The notes: generated from the sequence alone by a model not told the origin. A stretch of 33,307 bases of DNA from an uncultured Clostridia bacterium (GCA_947588325.1 CANPYH010000002.1:1-33307); one strand, 5' to 3'. Counted from the stretch's first letter, positions 1-8,784 are shown. A program made the numbers and translations.

Positions 1-2
1 AT

Positions 3-146
3 AAGAATAAGCCGAGTAATCCGACAGACCCGAACGAGGGAGATGAGGGCACGGGCAACCCCGCTCTTTGGCTGCTCACCCTGCTTGTTATCCCCGCCGT
101 GGGCATACCCGTAGGTGCGGTTATGTGGGTGAGAAAGAGGCGATAA
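3..146 (+). CDS. C-terminal end of a membrane-anchored surface protein (partial)
   Basis: The reading frame is open from the window edge to TAA at 144-146 and gives 47 residues, so the gene is 5'-truncated here. What is visible is a Pro/Asp/Glu/Gly-rich stretch (PTDPNEGDEGTGNP), one hydrophobic helix (ALWLLTLLVIPAVGIPVGAVM) and a basic tail, VRKRR. Linker, single membrane helix, positive tail and stop is the usual C-terminal anchor of clostridial wall or surface proteins. I see no LPxTG just before the helix, so sortase attachment is not supported. The function of the missing ectodomain cannot be told from this window. Confidence 0.6.
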   Translation, partial: KNKPSNPTDPNEGDEGTGNPALWLLTLLVIPAVGIPVGAVMWVRKRR

Positions 147-307
147 GAGAAGGCGCGGTACTCTTCGCCGCGCTTGAGCTTCGGAGCGGGAAAAAGGTTT
201 TGATTGATATATTCTCGCTTGATAGGTAGATAATTTCTACTCGTGCCTTGGGAAAATGACAATCCCCGCTTTTCGAGTAAACCATTGCTTTTCGAGTAAC
301 TAACATT

Positions 308-509
308 GACAATCCCCTCAGGCGGACTTCGTCCGCCAGCCCCCCTCGACTTCGGGCGGCCCACCTGCTACCCAAGTTTTCGTGTTTATATCCAACAATC
401 TTGTAACGCTACAAGTTAGGTAACATATTCCCCCGAATAGCGGGGCGCGAACGTGGCCGCCCTTAGTAAGAGGGGCTGGCACGGCGTAGCCGTGACTGAG
501 GGGATTGTC
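308..509. repeat. Family A repeat, paired inverted copy (about 202 bp)
   Basis: The element begins GACAATCCCCTCAG and ends CTGAGGGGATTGTC, with inverted ends of roughly 55 bp. Each end carries its own small hairpin, GGCGGAC-TTC-GTCCGCC on the left and CACGGC-GTA-GCCGTG on the right, followed by CAGCCCC and GGGCGGCC. The interior has two more hairpins (CTTGTA/TACAAG and a CCCC...GGGG stem) that recur in the copy at 24864-25114. No ORF of note lies inside. It looks like a MITE or a pair of REP-type units; no transposase is present in the window. Confidence 0.8.
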
Positions 510-581
510 ATATAATCAATACACGTTAAGTAATATATTATCCGATAAGCAAAAATCGTAATATCAAACTATCCTATTGAA

Positions 582-615
582 AAGGCACGCGTTGCAAAAT
601 TGCAACGCGTGCCTT
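582..615 (-). terminator. Perfect 16-bp-stem hairpin, possible minus-strand terminator
   Basis: AAGGCACGCGTTGCAA is followed by a 2-nt AA spacer and its exact reverse complement. Read on the minus strand the stem is followed by CTTTTCAATAGG, a short T-tract. It lies about 370 bp beyond the xylanase stop, so it could end the 8268-988 transcript. The same tail, GTGCCTTTT(G)CAATAGG, follows the hairpin beyond tmk at 8724-8753, so it may belong to another repeat family. Confidence 0.5.
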
Positions 616-711
616 GATGTTTAATTTATCCTTTTGCACAAGCCCGAAACGAACCGATATGAGAGCGGCGGAGAGGTGCGCGACATGCCCACCTATTATG
701 CTCCCAGCCAA

Positions 712-768
712 GACAATCCCCTCAGTCACCTTCGGTGACAGCCCCCCCCTCGACTTCGAGCGGCCCAC
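712..768. repeat. Family A repeat, solitary end
   Basis: It starts GACAATCCCCTCAG, continues with the hairpin GTCACC-TTC-GGTGAC, then CAGCCCCCCC, CTCGACTTCG and CGGCCCAC. There is no inverted partner nearby. It is followed after about 80 bp by a family B element, the same order as at 9637-9891 and, inverted, at 24630-24930. Confidence 0.75.
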
Positions 769-847
769 ATCTTGCGCCTGACTTGTCGCGCTATTCTATC
801 TTTCGGGGCGGCCAGACATAAAATAAATCTTCTTACACAAGCCTGGA

Positions 848-987
848 ACGAGCCGATATGTAGAAGGCACAGAGTACCGCTCAGACGTGCGGGAGAGGTT
901 ATTTCGACACAGGAGTTTACTAAAAACGTAAATGACTGTGTCGAAAATGTTCTCGGCTCGCGCGTATCAGCGGGGCTATGTGACTTC
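848..987 (+). repeat. Family B stem-loop element, copy 1
   Basis: It begins around GAACGAGCCGATATG and ends AGCGGGGCTATGTGACTTC. The outer arms ACCGCTCAGACGTGCG and CGCGCGTATCAGCGG pair imperfectly. Inside is an 11-bp perfect stem TTTCGACACAG/CTGTGTCGAAA (902-946) capped by GAGTTTACTA...ACGTAAATGA, where TTTAC/GTAAA can pair above a symmetric GA/GA internal loop. About 90% identical to copy 2. It abuts the xylanase stop codon (988-990) on the opposite strand. It may be a structured RNA, a terminator or a non-autonomous mobile element. Confidence 0.75.
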
Positions 988-2154
988 TTACAAAGAGATT
1001 ATCTCATAATACGCTCTCTTCGGCTGCAAATCGCGGGAGAAGATGAGGGGGTACTCGGTATGAATGGAGGTGGAGGCGTAGGTGTGATCGTCGGCGACGC
1101 CCCAGGTGGTTACGTTGGAAACGCGGCCGTGGCCCGCTGCGGTGGGCGCGGAGTACTTGCGGCAAACGCGGAAGATATCGGCGTACATCTCCCCCTGCGC
1201 AATCTCGACTTCGAGGGGGAGTCCGTCAAACGCCTGCGTGGAGCCATTGTAGGGATAGACCTGAATGTCCAGCTCGGTTATGTGCACGTCCAGCCCCATA
1301 TCGGTAAAGGTACGCACGGAGTCCTCAAAGTCCGCCATAAACGCGTCCCTGTCCGCCTCGTATTGCGGCAGACGGTAGTGCGCTTGCATGCCTATGCCGT
1401 CGATAGCGATACCGTCGGCACGCAGCATTTCAACGAGCTTGACGACAGCCTGTCTTTTGAGCGGGTTATTGAGCGTGTAGTCGTTATAGAACAGTTTAAC
1501 GTCGTCGCCGAGGGACTTACGCACCTGATCTGCCGTGCGGAACGCCTCTTTGATAAAGTCCACGCCGCACAGCCCGTACCAATCGAGGGAGTTGTCCCCG
1601 CTCGCCTCGCTGCCCCTGCGCCATATGTCCCCCGAATCGAGCTGGGCCTGGCTGATATTGCCGTGCAAAGCCTCGTTGCATACGTCCCAAACGTACAACT
1701 CGCCCTTAAAGTGCGTCATAACGTCGGTAATGTGCTTTCTTAATATCTCCAGCGCCGACTCTTTGGTCAGCTCTTTTTGCGTGAGCCAGGGCGGCAGAGA
1801 CTTGTACCACACAAGGCAATGCCCGCGCACTTCGGTGTTGTGCTCCTTCGCCCAGGATACCAGACTGTCCCCCGCGCCGAAGGAATATTGCCCCTCTTCG
1901 GGCTCGACAAACCGCCACTTCATCTCGTTTTCGGCGGTGATACTGTTAAAGTGGTGCATAAGCCCCGCTTTGTCGTACCGATTGATATTGCCCGTCAATA
2001 CCGCCGCGCCGACCGAAAAGTTATCCTTGTACTCGTCGCATATGTAGCCGTTATCCGTAAACGTCTCAGGCGAACAAGCCGTTGCGCCCGCCCCGATAAC
2101 GAAGCAAAGCACAACGGCTATTACGCAAACTATTGTTTTTAAGGCTCGCCGCAC
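988..2154 (-). CDS. GH10 endo-1,4-beta-xylanase, lipoprotein
   Basis: A 388-residue protein with a type II signal (hydrophobic residues 8-22, lipobox ATAC, lipidated Cys27) and a single GH10 catalytic domain. Family signatures are SITAENEMKW (71-80), RGHCLVWY (110-117), WDVCNEAL with the acid/base Glu161, a QAHY segment near 257 and HITELDI with the nucleophile Glu294; the end PLIFSRDLQPKRAY is also typical. GH10 enzymes cleave internal beta-1,4 xylosidic bonds of xylan; this one should act tethered outside the cell membrane. The start is GTG; its ribosome site AGAGGTGG lies inside the last codons of the upstream gene, 3 nt away, so the two are co-transcribed and probably translationally coupled. 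The usual HTLVWH is HCLVWY here, a small deviation near the active site. Confidence 0.93.
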   Translation of the reverse strand: MRRALKTIVCVIAVVLCFVIGAGATACSPETFTDNGYICDEYKDNFSVGAAVLTGNINRYDKAGLMHHFNSITAENEMKWRFVEPEEGQYSFGAGDSLVSWAKEHNTEVRGHCLVWYKSLPPWLTQKELTKESALEILRKHITDVMTHFKGELYVWDVCNEALHGNISQAQLDSGDIWRRGSEASGDNSLDWYGLCGVDFIKEAFRTADQVRKSLGDDVKLFYNDYTLNNPLKRQAVVKLVEMLRADGIAIDGIGMQAHYRLPQYEADRDAFMADFEDSVRTFTDMGLDVHITELDIQVYPYNGSTQAFDGLPLEVEIAQGEMYADIFRVCRKYSAPTAAGHGRVSNVTTWGVADDHTYASTSIHTEYPLIFSRDLQPKRAYYEIISL

Positions 2155-2157
2155 TAA

Positions 2158-5100
2158 TTAAACCACCTCTGTAAAGGATATGTCGGTAATTGTTACGGTG
2201 AAGGGCTCCTCAACAGAAGCGGTATATCCCTTGAGTTGTAAATTGAACGGATTTCCGTCTTGTACCGTACCTGTATAAGTCAAAGTTCTGGTCAATTCGT
2301 CGGCTGTAAAATCAGTAAGGCGTTGATTACTTGTAGAATAAACTATTCTGAAGTTCGAAGGGAACGAGGATATAGTTATTTTCATCGAAACCTTATACTT
2401 CTTGCCAATCGCAAAATGAGGTTGAATTTTAAGTCGCGTTTTACCGTCATCGGAACCATTTTCCGAAGTATACGATATAGTCAATGTGCCGTTGTCGAAT
2501 TTAGGCGTTTCGGCATAATTGACGCCGCCCGGATCTGCATAGTACCATTTCCCGGGATTTGCACAAGCAATACCGTCATTATTATAAGATTGTTCGAGAT
2601 CATATGTGGTCGGTATCTCGACTACGCGTTTCTCAACCTTAATATTCTCAATAAGTATGCTTACGCCGTTATAGTCTGTGGTCGGATCAGTAACCTTATG
2701 GGATCTGATAGCAAACGTCTCTTTGTATGTCATTGTGCCTTCGTAGGTCACGCTCTTTTTTGAATTTGCCGTAAGCGAGATATATGCCAAATAAGGTTTA
2801 TCCCAAATAAGATTTGACGAAGACGCCTTAAGTCCGGGTTCCCCAATGCGAAGTTGTATATTTGCAGAAGCCGTAATGTCCATTGTTATCTTGTACGTCG
2901 TCGTGCCGTCGTCAAAGCCAGGCTGATAGCGGAAGTAGAAGTAGTTATCCGTTGCGGGCACTCCATACTCGTTAAAGGTTACACCAATGGAATCACCCTT
3001 TGTCGCACTCTTCTTGATCCAAGGCTCGGTGGTATAGGAGACGACCGTCTTGCTGTCCGTGCCGTAAGTCCATACTCCAGGCGTTTTCCTTGTGTCCGTG
3101 GCACTTTTATTCTCAAGCGGGGTAGCTTCGGGCTCGGGCTCAACTACGCGCTTTTCAAACTTAATATTCTCAACAAGTATGCTTGCTCCGTTTAAGGTTG
3201 TCGTATCTCCTTTAAGCGTATGGGTCTTGATGGAGAATGGATCCTGATTATTCATAGTGCCTTCATACGTTATTGTCAAGGGCTGGTTTGCCGTGAGGTT
3301 CTTGTATAACATATAGGTGCCACTGTAATCAAGGTCTACCCCGTCAGCCTTAAACCCAGGTTCGCCAACGCGAATTTGCATGTCTACGGAAGCGGTGACT
3401 GTTACGGTCGCGGTGTAAGTCGTTGTGCCGTCGTCAAACTTGGGTTGATAGCGGAAGTAGAAGTATTTTTGTGCGGTAATAGCACTTCCCTCATAAGTGT
3501 CAAATGTTACGCCGAGGGAATCGCCCTTTTCGGGATCTGTTTTAATCCAAGGCAATACGGAGTAAGTTATATACGTTACCTCACCTTGTGTTTCATCTGC
3601 GGAATAAACCCATGTTCCAGCCGCGCTTATTGCGCCCGCTCTATCTGTTTTCTTAAGCGGGGTCGCTTCGGGCTCGGGCTCTATGGTGCGCTCGGTAATC
3701 GAGATATCCGTCAAAACTATGCTTGCGCCGTTGAGGTTCTTAACCCCCTCGCCGAGCGCGTCGATTCTGATCGAGAACGGCTCTTTAGTCGATATTGTAC
3801 CGTCATAGTTAATCGCCGTCGCATTGCCTGCGGTTACAGTCTGTTTGGTGATATACTTGTCGCCGTATCCGTCCGTGCCCTCTGCAGGCTGACCGAAACG
3901 AACGGTAGCGTCAACGCTGACTGTGAGCATGAAGCTGATATTATAAGTAGCGGTCTCGGATTCGAACTTCGGCTGAATGCGGAAGTAGAAGTAATTATCC
4001 GTAGCGGGTACGGCGCCCTTGTTAAACATTACGCCCAAGGAATTATCCTTGCTCCAAGGCGCTATAATGAAGTTAATATTGGAGCCGTCGCCGTCGGCGT
4101 GGTAGAACCACTGTCCCGCATTGTCCATAGTTTGACCGTTCTGTTTATCTTCGAGCGGCGCGGTGCCGGGAATAGTTGCCGTAAAGGTTATGTTTTCTAT
4201 TTTGATTTCCAGACCGTCGAGGACTTCGACGCCTGCCGCGGCATGGTTAATGCCGATGGACAGAGGCTCGGTCGGGGTAACCTTGCCGCTGAACTTAACG
4301 GTCTGCGCCTCGTTCGCGGTAATGTGGGGATAGATATAATTGCTTCCGCCGTAGTCCGCGCTGCCGTCCGCCTTAACCCCCGCCTGTCCTACGCGAAGAT
4401 CCAGATCCTCGGTGGCGGTGATGGTAAAGGATACGGTGTAAGTCGCTCCCTCTCCGAATGCGGGTTGCATACGGAAGGAGAATTTGTTGTCTATGATGGG
4501 TCCCTTGTATTGGTAGGTTTTGAAGGTAACGCCAAGGCTGTCCTCCTTAAACCACGGCTTGGTGGAGTATTCAACCGCCGTCTCCTCATTACTTACCATG
4601 TAGTGCCAATTGCCCGCGTCTGCCATAATGGTGTCGCGGTCGGCAAGGGTTATCGCCTCGCTTCCCTCGGGAACAGTAGGCTCCTCGGGCTCGGGCTCAA
4701 CCGTTCTTGCGGTGATCGTGAACTCCTCGACAAGAATGGATACGCCGTTAAGGTTTGCCGTGCCTTCGCCGAGAGACTGTATTCTGATCGAGAAGGGCTC
4801 ACGGGTGGATATCGTACCGTCATAGTTTATCGCGGTTTTCTCGCCCGCTACAACGTCCTGGGTAGACATGTATGCGGCGCCGTATCCGTCCGCGCCCTCT
4901 GCGGGCTGACCGAAACGAATGGTAACGTTCGCGCTCACGGTCACCATAAAGCTGACGTGATAGGTGGTCGTGCCGTCGTCAAACTTGGGCTGGTAACGGA
5001 AATAGAAGTATTTGCCGTCGGCGGGTGCGCTGTATTGGTTAAACGTAGCGCCCATAGATTCGGCGTTATCGCCCATCTTCCAAGGCTCTATGTCAAAGGA

Positions 5101-8100
5101 TATGCCGCCGTCCACATGATAGAACCACTGCCCTGCTGCCCCCATTACGTCCGCATTGCCCTTCTTTTCGAGAGGAACACTGCCCTCTGGTGCGGAAGGC
5201 TTGGGAGCGACGGTGCGCTTTTCGAACTTGATGTTCTGAACAAGTATGGTTGCGCCGTCAAAGGTCTGCGCGCCGTTCTGAAGCGTGTTGGTGCGGATTG
5301 TAAACGGCTCCTGATCGCCGATCGTTCCCTCGAATGTTACGTCCATGGGCACATTGGCTTTGAGCACAGGATATTGCATTCCGTATGCGCCGCCGTATTG
5401 CCATTTACCGTCGGCATATATAGGTGCGCCGACGCGGAGCTGTATGTCAACGGTGGAGGTAATCGTCAGGGTTGCGGTGTAAGTCGTCGTGCCGTCGTCA
5501 AAGCTCGGCTGATAGCTGAAGTAGAAGAAGTTATTCGTCGCGGGTACGCCGTACTTGTCGAAGGTAACGCCGAGGCTGTCGCCCTTAACCCAAGGTTCGG
5601 TGGCGAAAGTCATGGTCGTTCCCTCGTTATCCGCCTCATAAGTCCAGACGCCCGAAGTGTTTACCGCCGTCTTTCTGTTTTGCGCTTCGAGCTTGGTGCT
5701 GCCCTCGGGCGCTTCGGGATCGGGGGGAGCTACGACTTCGACCTTGGTGAAGGAGATATCCGAAACGGTGATAGTGAAAGGCTGTTCCTTCATAAAGCCT
5801 TTGGGCTGTACATAGAAGGGCGTTTCGCCGTCGACTTCGGTCTCATAGTCTATGGTAGCGGAGAGGTTTTCGCCGAAGGAGAGGGTCTTGCCTTCCACGC
5901 CGTATATTACTCTGAAGCCCTTTTCCGTGTTCTCGGTCGCGACGCTCGAGACGGTAACGGTCATGTGCGCCTTATACTTGGTACCGACGGGGAACGCGGG
6001 CTGATAGCGAAGCTGGATAGTGTTGCTTTCGGTGTCCGCTACGGAGGTGAAGGACAAACTTGCCGCACCGTCCGCATATTTGGGCGTTTCCGCCAAGGTG
6101 TACGCCTCGCCCGCGGTGCCGTCAGCGGTGTAATACCACTTGCCGGGATCGCCGCAAACGGTTTTCTTGTCAGCCTTTGTAAGGTCATATCCCGTGGTAG
6201 GCTCGGGCTCGGGCGTGACGGTGCGCTCCTCGAACTCAATACCCGTTACAAGGAACTCGACGCCATCGAGGCTCTCGACGCCTTCGCCGAGCGCGTCGAT
6301 CTTGATCGAGAAGGGCTCGTTTGTCGAGGTTGTGCCGTCGTACGACACTTCGGCGGGCTCGTCTGCCGTAAGGTCGGTGGACTTAAAGCCCTCGCCCGGC
6401 TGACCGTAACGAACGGTTACGTTCGCGCCGACCTTAACCGTGAAGGTCGCGGTGTAGTTCTGGAATTCGGGCTGGTAGCGGAAGTAGAAATCATTCATGC
6501 TTTCATCACCCTGGTCACCGGGTTTGCCGTAAGTGCCGAAGGTTACACCGACGGTGTCGCCCTCGCCCCAGGGACGCTCGGAATATGCCGCCGAGACATC
6601 CTTATCCGCGAAGTAGTACCAAACGCCGGGATCATTGATGGTCTCGCTGTTAGTTCTCTTTTCGAGGGAGTGCTTAACATTGGGGTCGACTTCGGTCTTT
6701 TCGTAGCTGAACTCGCTGACCGAAACGGTTATGGGCGCGCCCTCTGTCGCAAATATTTCGATATGGAAAGGATCCGATCCGGACAATACGCTGCTTGCCG
6801 TTATGGATATATCCTCGTTTGCCGCAAGCTCGTTAAATCTCGTCCTTACCGCGTCGGTGCCTACGTCAATGTTGGCAGGTGCGGTGAGACGAATCTTGAA
6901 GGTTGCGGTGTAGTGCGTGCCGTAACCGTCCTCGAGCCAAGGCTGATAGCGGAGCTGATAGTGCTTGCCCGCGGTTATATTGTTAAGTTCGAGAGTTGCC
7001 GTGCCGTCGGCGTATGCCGCGCTTACAACTTCTCCCTGACCCTTGCCTTCGCCGCTGTCCACCATGTAGAACCACTTATCGGGGTGCTTGACGGTATCCG
7101 CCTTGCCCGCCCAGGTCATTTCATACTCGTCGCCGGGCTGTTCGGGCTCGGGCTGTTCGGGCTCGGGCTCGGGTTCGGGCTGAGGCTCAACGTCACCCGG
7201 CTGGCGGGGACGGAAGGAGATATCCGACATCTCGAAGGACGCGCCCGCAAGACCGGGATCTGCTGTGCGGGGTCCGATATGGAAGGGCTCTGCGTCGGTG
7301 ATCGTACCGAAGTAGGTTACTTCTTTGGACTGACCTGCCGTGACGGTGGTGGATCTGAGCGTGGAGGTGTCTTTGTTCGTGGTGTTATTACCCTCGGCGT
7401 CCTTCTTCCAAGCGGGCTGACCGTAGTTGATTTGTCCGCCGACGCTCATGGTAAGCGTGAAGGTCATGACATATTGACCCTCGTCGTTAGCCTGATCCGC
7501 CGTCGGCTGGTAACGGAAGTAGAAGTATTGATTCCGCTCAAGCGTGTTATATGCGTCGAAGGTTACGCCGACAGCATTGCCGCCGTACCAAGGCGACTGC
7601 TTGAAGCTGATGTTGCTGACGGAGCCGTCGTTGAAGTAGTACCAAACACCGGGAGACTGCATAACTGCGGCATTTTGCGCCTTCTCGAGTTTGCACCAGT
7701 CCTCGGGCCTTGACGGCGAGATGACGTGGACGGTGCAGGTGGCGGTCGTCGCGCCGCGCTGTGCGGTTATGATGACGTCGCCGATATTATCCCCGACCGC
7801 GGTGACTACGCCGCCAGATACCGTCGCAATGGTGACGTCGGAGGACTTCCAGGTCACGGTTCCGCCGTCCGATGATGTCGCCGTCAGCGTTATCTGCTGC
7901 TCGCCCTCGTCGAGGTTAATAGTCGCCTCTGTCTGGGAGATTGTTATCGTTCGGGTAAGTACCGTGATTTCGCAAGTAGCGGACTCGCCGTTCGAGGTCG
8001 TCGCGGTTATGGTAGCCGAGCCTTCGCCTACCGCCGTGACTGTGCCGTTACGAACGGTGGCGACTTTACTGTCGCTCGTATCCCACGTTACCTCTACCCC

Positions 8101-8268
8101 CCCCCCTACGTTTGCGGTGAGGCGGTATGTGTCGCCTACGTACATCGTGCGCTCGGTCTGGTTCAATGTTATCCCGCCGCCGCATGCAGAAAAAGTAGCA
8201 AGCACCAGCGAGAATGACAGGAGAACAGCGAGTACGATGACAATTGCCGATTTTTTGGAAACTCTCAT
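2158..8268 (-). CDS. Giant lipoprotein: two Big_2 Ig-like domains plus eleven diverged repeats
   Basis: A 2036-residue protein. Signal peptide with lipobox FSAC (Cys29), then two Big_2-type Ig-like domains (about 33-105 and 107-182; each with the VT.VG.G.ATITA pattern), then eleven units of about 135-180 residues. A typical unit reads: Leu-rich lead, W(Y/F/T)Y, acidic turn, PW...(S/D)(L/V)GVTF, FYFRYQP, Y.ATFT(I/V).S, (I/L)R.G.PG, TAN....Y.GT, EPFSI, LNGASI.V..I.FEKR(T/V)V, and a PEPEPE linker. Units 2, 4 and 11 lack the PW/GVTF part and look like a subtype. I do not recognise a named family; alternating beta strands and aromatics suggest beta-sandwich carbohydrate-binding modules, which the following xylanase gene supports by context only. 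AAGGAGG lies 5 nt before the ATG. A G10 run (8097-8106) lies in codons 55-58. Confidence 0.85.
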   Translation of the reverse strand: MRVSKKSAIVIVLAVLLSFSLVLATFSACGGGITLNQTERTMYVGDTYRLTANVGGGVEVTWDTSDSKVATVRNGTVTAVGEGSATITATTSNGESATCEITVLTRTITISQTEATINLDEGEQQITLTATSSDGGTVTWKSSDVTIATVSGGVVTAVGDNIGDVIITAQRGATTATCTVHVISPSRPEDWCKLEKAQNAAVMQSPGVWYYFNDGSVSNISFKQSPWYGGNAVGVTFDAYNTLERNQYFYFRYQPTADQANDEGQYVMTFTLTMSVGGQINYGQPAWKKDAEGNNTTNKDTSTLRSTTVTAGQSKEVTYFGTITDAEPFHIGPRTADPGLAGASFEMSDISFRPRQPGDVEPQPEPEPEPEQPEPEQPGDEYEMTWAGKADTVKHPDKWFYMVDSGEGKGQGEVVSAAYADGTATLELNNITAGKHYQLRYQPWLEDGYGTHYTATFKIRLTAPANIDVGTDAVRTRFNELAANEDISITASSVLSGSDPFHIEIFATEGAPITVSVSEFSYEKTEVDPNVKHSLEKRTNSETINDPGVWYYFADKDVSAAYSERPWGEGDTVGVTFGTYGKPGDQGDESMNDFYFRYQPEFQNYTATFTVKVGANVTVRYGQPGEGFKSTDLTADEPAEVSYDGTTSTNEPFSIKIDALGEGVESLDGVEFLVTGIEFEERTVTPEPEPTTGYDLTKADKKTVCGDPGKWYYTADGTAGEAYTLAETPKYADGAASLSFTSVADTESNTIQLRYQPAFPVGTKYKAHMTVTVSSVATENTEKGFRVIYGVEGKTLSFGENLSATIDYETEVDGETPFYVQPKGFMKEQPFTITVSDISFTKVEVVAPPDPEAPEGSTKLEAQNRKTAVNTSGVWTYEADNEGTTMTFATEPWVKGDSLGVTFDKYGVPATNNFFYFSYQPSFDDGTTTYTATLTITSTVDIQLRVGAPIYADGKWQYGGAYGMQYPVLKANVPMDVTFEGTIGDQEPFTIRTNTLQNGAQTFDGATILVQNIKFEKRTVAPKPSAPEGSVPLEKKGNADVMGAAGQWFYHVDGGISFDIEPWKMGDNAESMGATFNQYSAPADGKYFYFRYQPKFDDGTTTYHVSFMVTVSANVTIRFGQPAEGADGYGAAYMSTQDVVAGEKTAINYDGTISTREPFSIRIQSLGEGTANLNGVSILVEEFTITARTVEPEPEEPTVPEGSEAITLADRDTIMADAGNWHYMVSNEETAVEYSTKPWFKEDSLGVTFKTYQYKGPIIDNKFSFRMQPAFGEGATYTVSFTITATEDLDLRVGQAGVKADGSADYGGSNYIYPHITANEAQTVKFSGKVTPTEPLSIGINHAAAGVEVLDGLEIKIENITFTATIPGTAPLEDKQNGQTMDNAGQWFYHADGDGSNINFIIAPWSKDNSLGVMFNKGAVPATDNYFYFRIQPKFESETATYNISFMLTVSVDATVRFGQPAEGTDGYGDKYITKQTVTAGNATAINYDGTISTKEPFSIRIDALGEGVKNLNGASIVLTDISITERTIEPEPEATPLKKTDRAGAISAAGTWVYSADETQGEVTYITYSVLPWIKTDPEKGDSLGVTFDTYEGSAITAQKYFYFRYQPKFDDGTTTYTATVTVTASVDMQIRVGEPGFKADGVDLDYSGTYMLYKNLTANQPLTITYEGTMNNQDPFSIKTHTLKGDTTTLNGASILVENIKFEKRVVEPEPEATPLENKSATDTRKTPGVWTYGTDSKTVVSYTTEPWIKKSATKGDSIGVTFNEYGVPATDNYFYFRYQPGFDDGTTTYKITMDITASANIQLRIGEPGLKASSSNLIWDKPYLAYISLTANSKKSVTYEGTMTYKETFAIRSHKVTDPTTDYNGVSILIENIKVEKRVVEIPTTYDLEQSYNNDGIACANPGKWYYADPGGVNYAETPKFDNGTLTISYTSENGSDDGKTRLKIQPHFAIGKKYKVSMKITISSFPSNFRIVYSTSNQRLTDFTADELTRTLTYTGTVQDGNPFNLQLKGYTASVEEPFTVTITDISFTEVV
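8097..8106 (-). repeat. Homopolymeric G10 tract inside the giant lipoprotein gene
   Basis: Ten consecutive C on the plus strand encode GTA GGG GGG GGG GTA (VGGGV) in the first Big_2 domain, about 165 nt after the start codon. Change by one base would truncate the 2036-residue protein. Such tracts in surface-protein genes are classic slipped-strand sites; no length variation can be seen in one sequence. Confidence 0.6.
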
Positions 8269-8354
8269 ACTTTCCTCCTTTTATAGGGCGCTCCGCCTTC
8301 TGTTTTTCGCCGCTTTTCGCGGCAATTGCGGATTTTACCCCAATCTACGTATAC

Positions 8355-8360
8355 ATTATA
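8355..8360 (-). promoter_or_regulatory. Extended -10 promoter for the lipoprotein-xylanase operon
   Basis: On the minus strand TG-T-TATAAT forms an extended -10, giving a 5' leader of about 80 nt before the AAGGAGG site. A clear -35 at 17 nt is absent, as is common for extended -10 promoters. Confidence 0.5.
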
Positions 8361-8624
8361 ACACATATTTTTCTTCTGTGTTTTGCAATTTTTACTTTGT
8401 TATATTGCAATGTTTATTTAGTTGCGGATAGACTTTCCATAAAGTATTTTACCGCAAAGTGAGTTAATATAAAATAGGTTATTGTATTTTATAGTAGTTG
8501 CAGCAATTCGCCCTTTGGTTGCCCGCAAACCACTCGCCGCGCTGGAGCTATGGGGTCGGAAAAAAGGATTTCATTCGGCATATCCTGCTATAGATAAATA
8601 ATTACTTTTCGAGTATTTAACATT

Positions 8625-8668
8625 GACAATCCCCTCAGGCGCAACAAGTTGCGCCTGAGGGGATTGTC
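8625..8668. repeat. Family A repeat, minimal perfect palindrome (44 bp)
   Basis: Two family A ends meet directly: GACAATCCCCTCAGGCGCAAC, AA, then the exact reverse complement, a 21-bp perfect stem. Flanks remain partly self-complementary (AATAATTACTTTTCGAGTA on the left; CGAAAAATAATTATT on the right). This is the shortest form of the inverted pair seen at 308-509 and 24864-25114. Confidence 0.8.
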
Positions 8669-8723
8669 TTGTTTGTTACCCGAAAAATAATTATTTGCTT
8701 TCGGGGATTGTCCCTTACCTATT

Positions 8724-8753
8724 GCAAAAGGCACTCTTGTGATGCAGAGTGCC
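8724..8753 (-). terminator. Intrinsic terminator downstream of tmk
   Basis: On the minus strand GGCACTCT, an 8-nt loop and AGAGTGCC form a stem followed by TTTTGC. It lies about 32 bp beyond the tmk stop, in the correct orientation. Confidence 0.65.
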
Positions 8754-8784
8754 CTGAATGCGCGGATATATATATAATGATATT

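Larger units (their letters stand above)
147..987. other. Gene-free repeat-filled interval between the surface protein and the xylanase operon
   Basis: This 840-bp stretch holds no convincing gene. It contains a paired family A repeat (308-509), a solitary family A end (712-768), a perfect palindrome (582-615), a degraded family B start around 630-690, and a complete family B stem-loop (848-987). A partial family A end (TGACAATCCCC) also sits near 257-267. The short ORFs listed here run through the repeats and are not conserved as protein between copies. Confidence 0.7.
8269..8784. other. Intergenic region with operon promoter, perfect palindrome and tmk terminator
   Basis: The 516 bp contain the operon promoter (8355-8360), a degenerate family B-like border with a CGCCGCGCTGGAGC segment near 8536, a 44-bp family A palindrome (8625-8668) whose arms extend imperfectly to about 8597 and 8695, and the tmk terminator (8724-8753). 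No gene is supported. Confidence 0.65.

Noticed and set aside
772-1743. 323-residue plus-strand ORF
   Set aside because: It runs from a family A end through a family B element into the antisense of the xylanase. The part shared with ORF 9693..10040 (VPLRRA.EVISTQEFTKNVNDCVE) is the repeat itself, and a 1-base difference after it puts the two copies in different frames.
3376-7713. 1445-residue plus-strand ORF opposite the giant lipoprotein gene
   Set aside because: It is exactly antisense to a well-supported coding frame with a signal peptide and repeated domains; its own residues show only mirrored repeat patterns, and no plausible ribosome site or domain is seen. Its length reflects the repeat composition.
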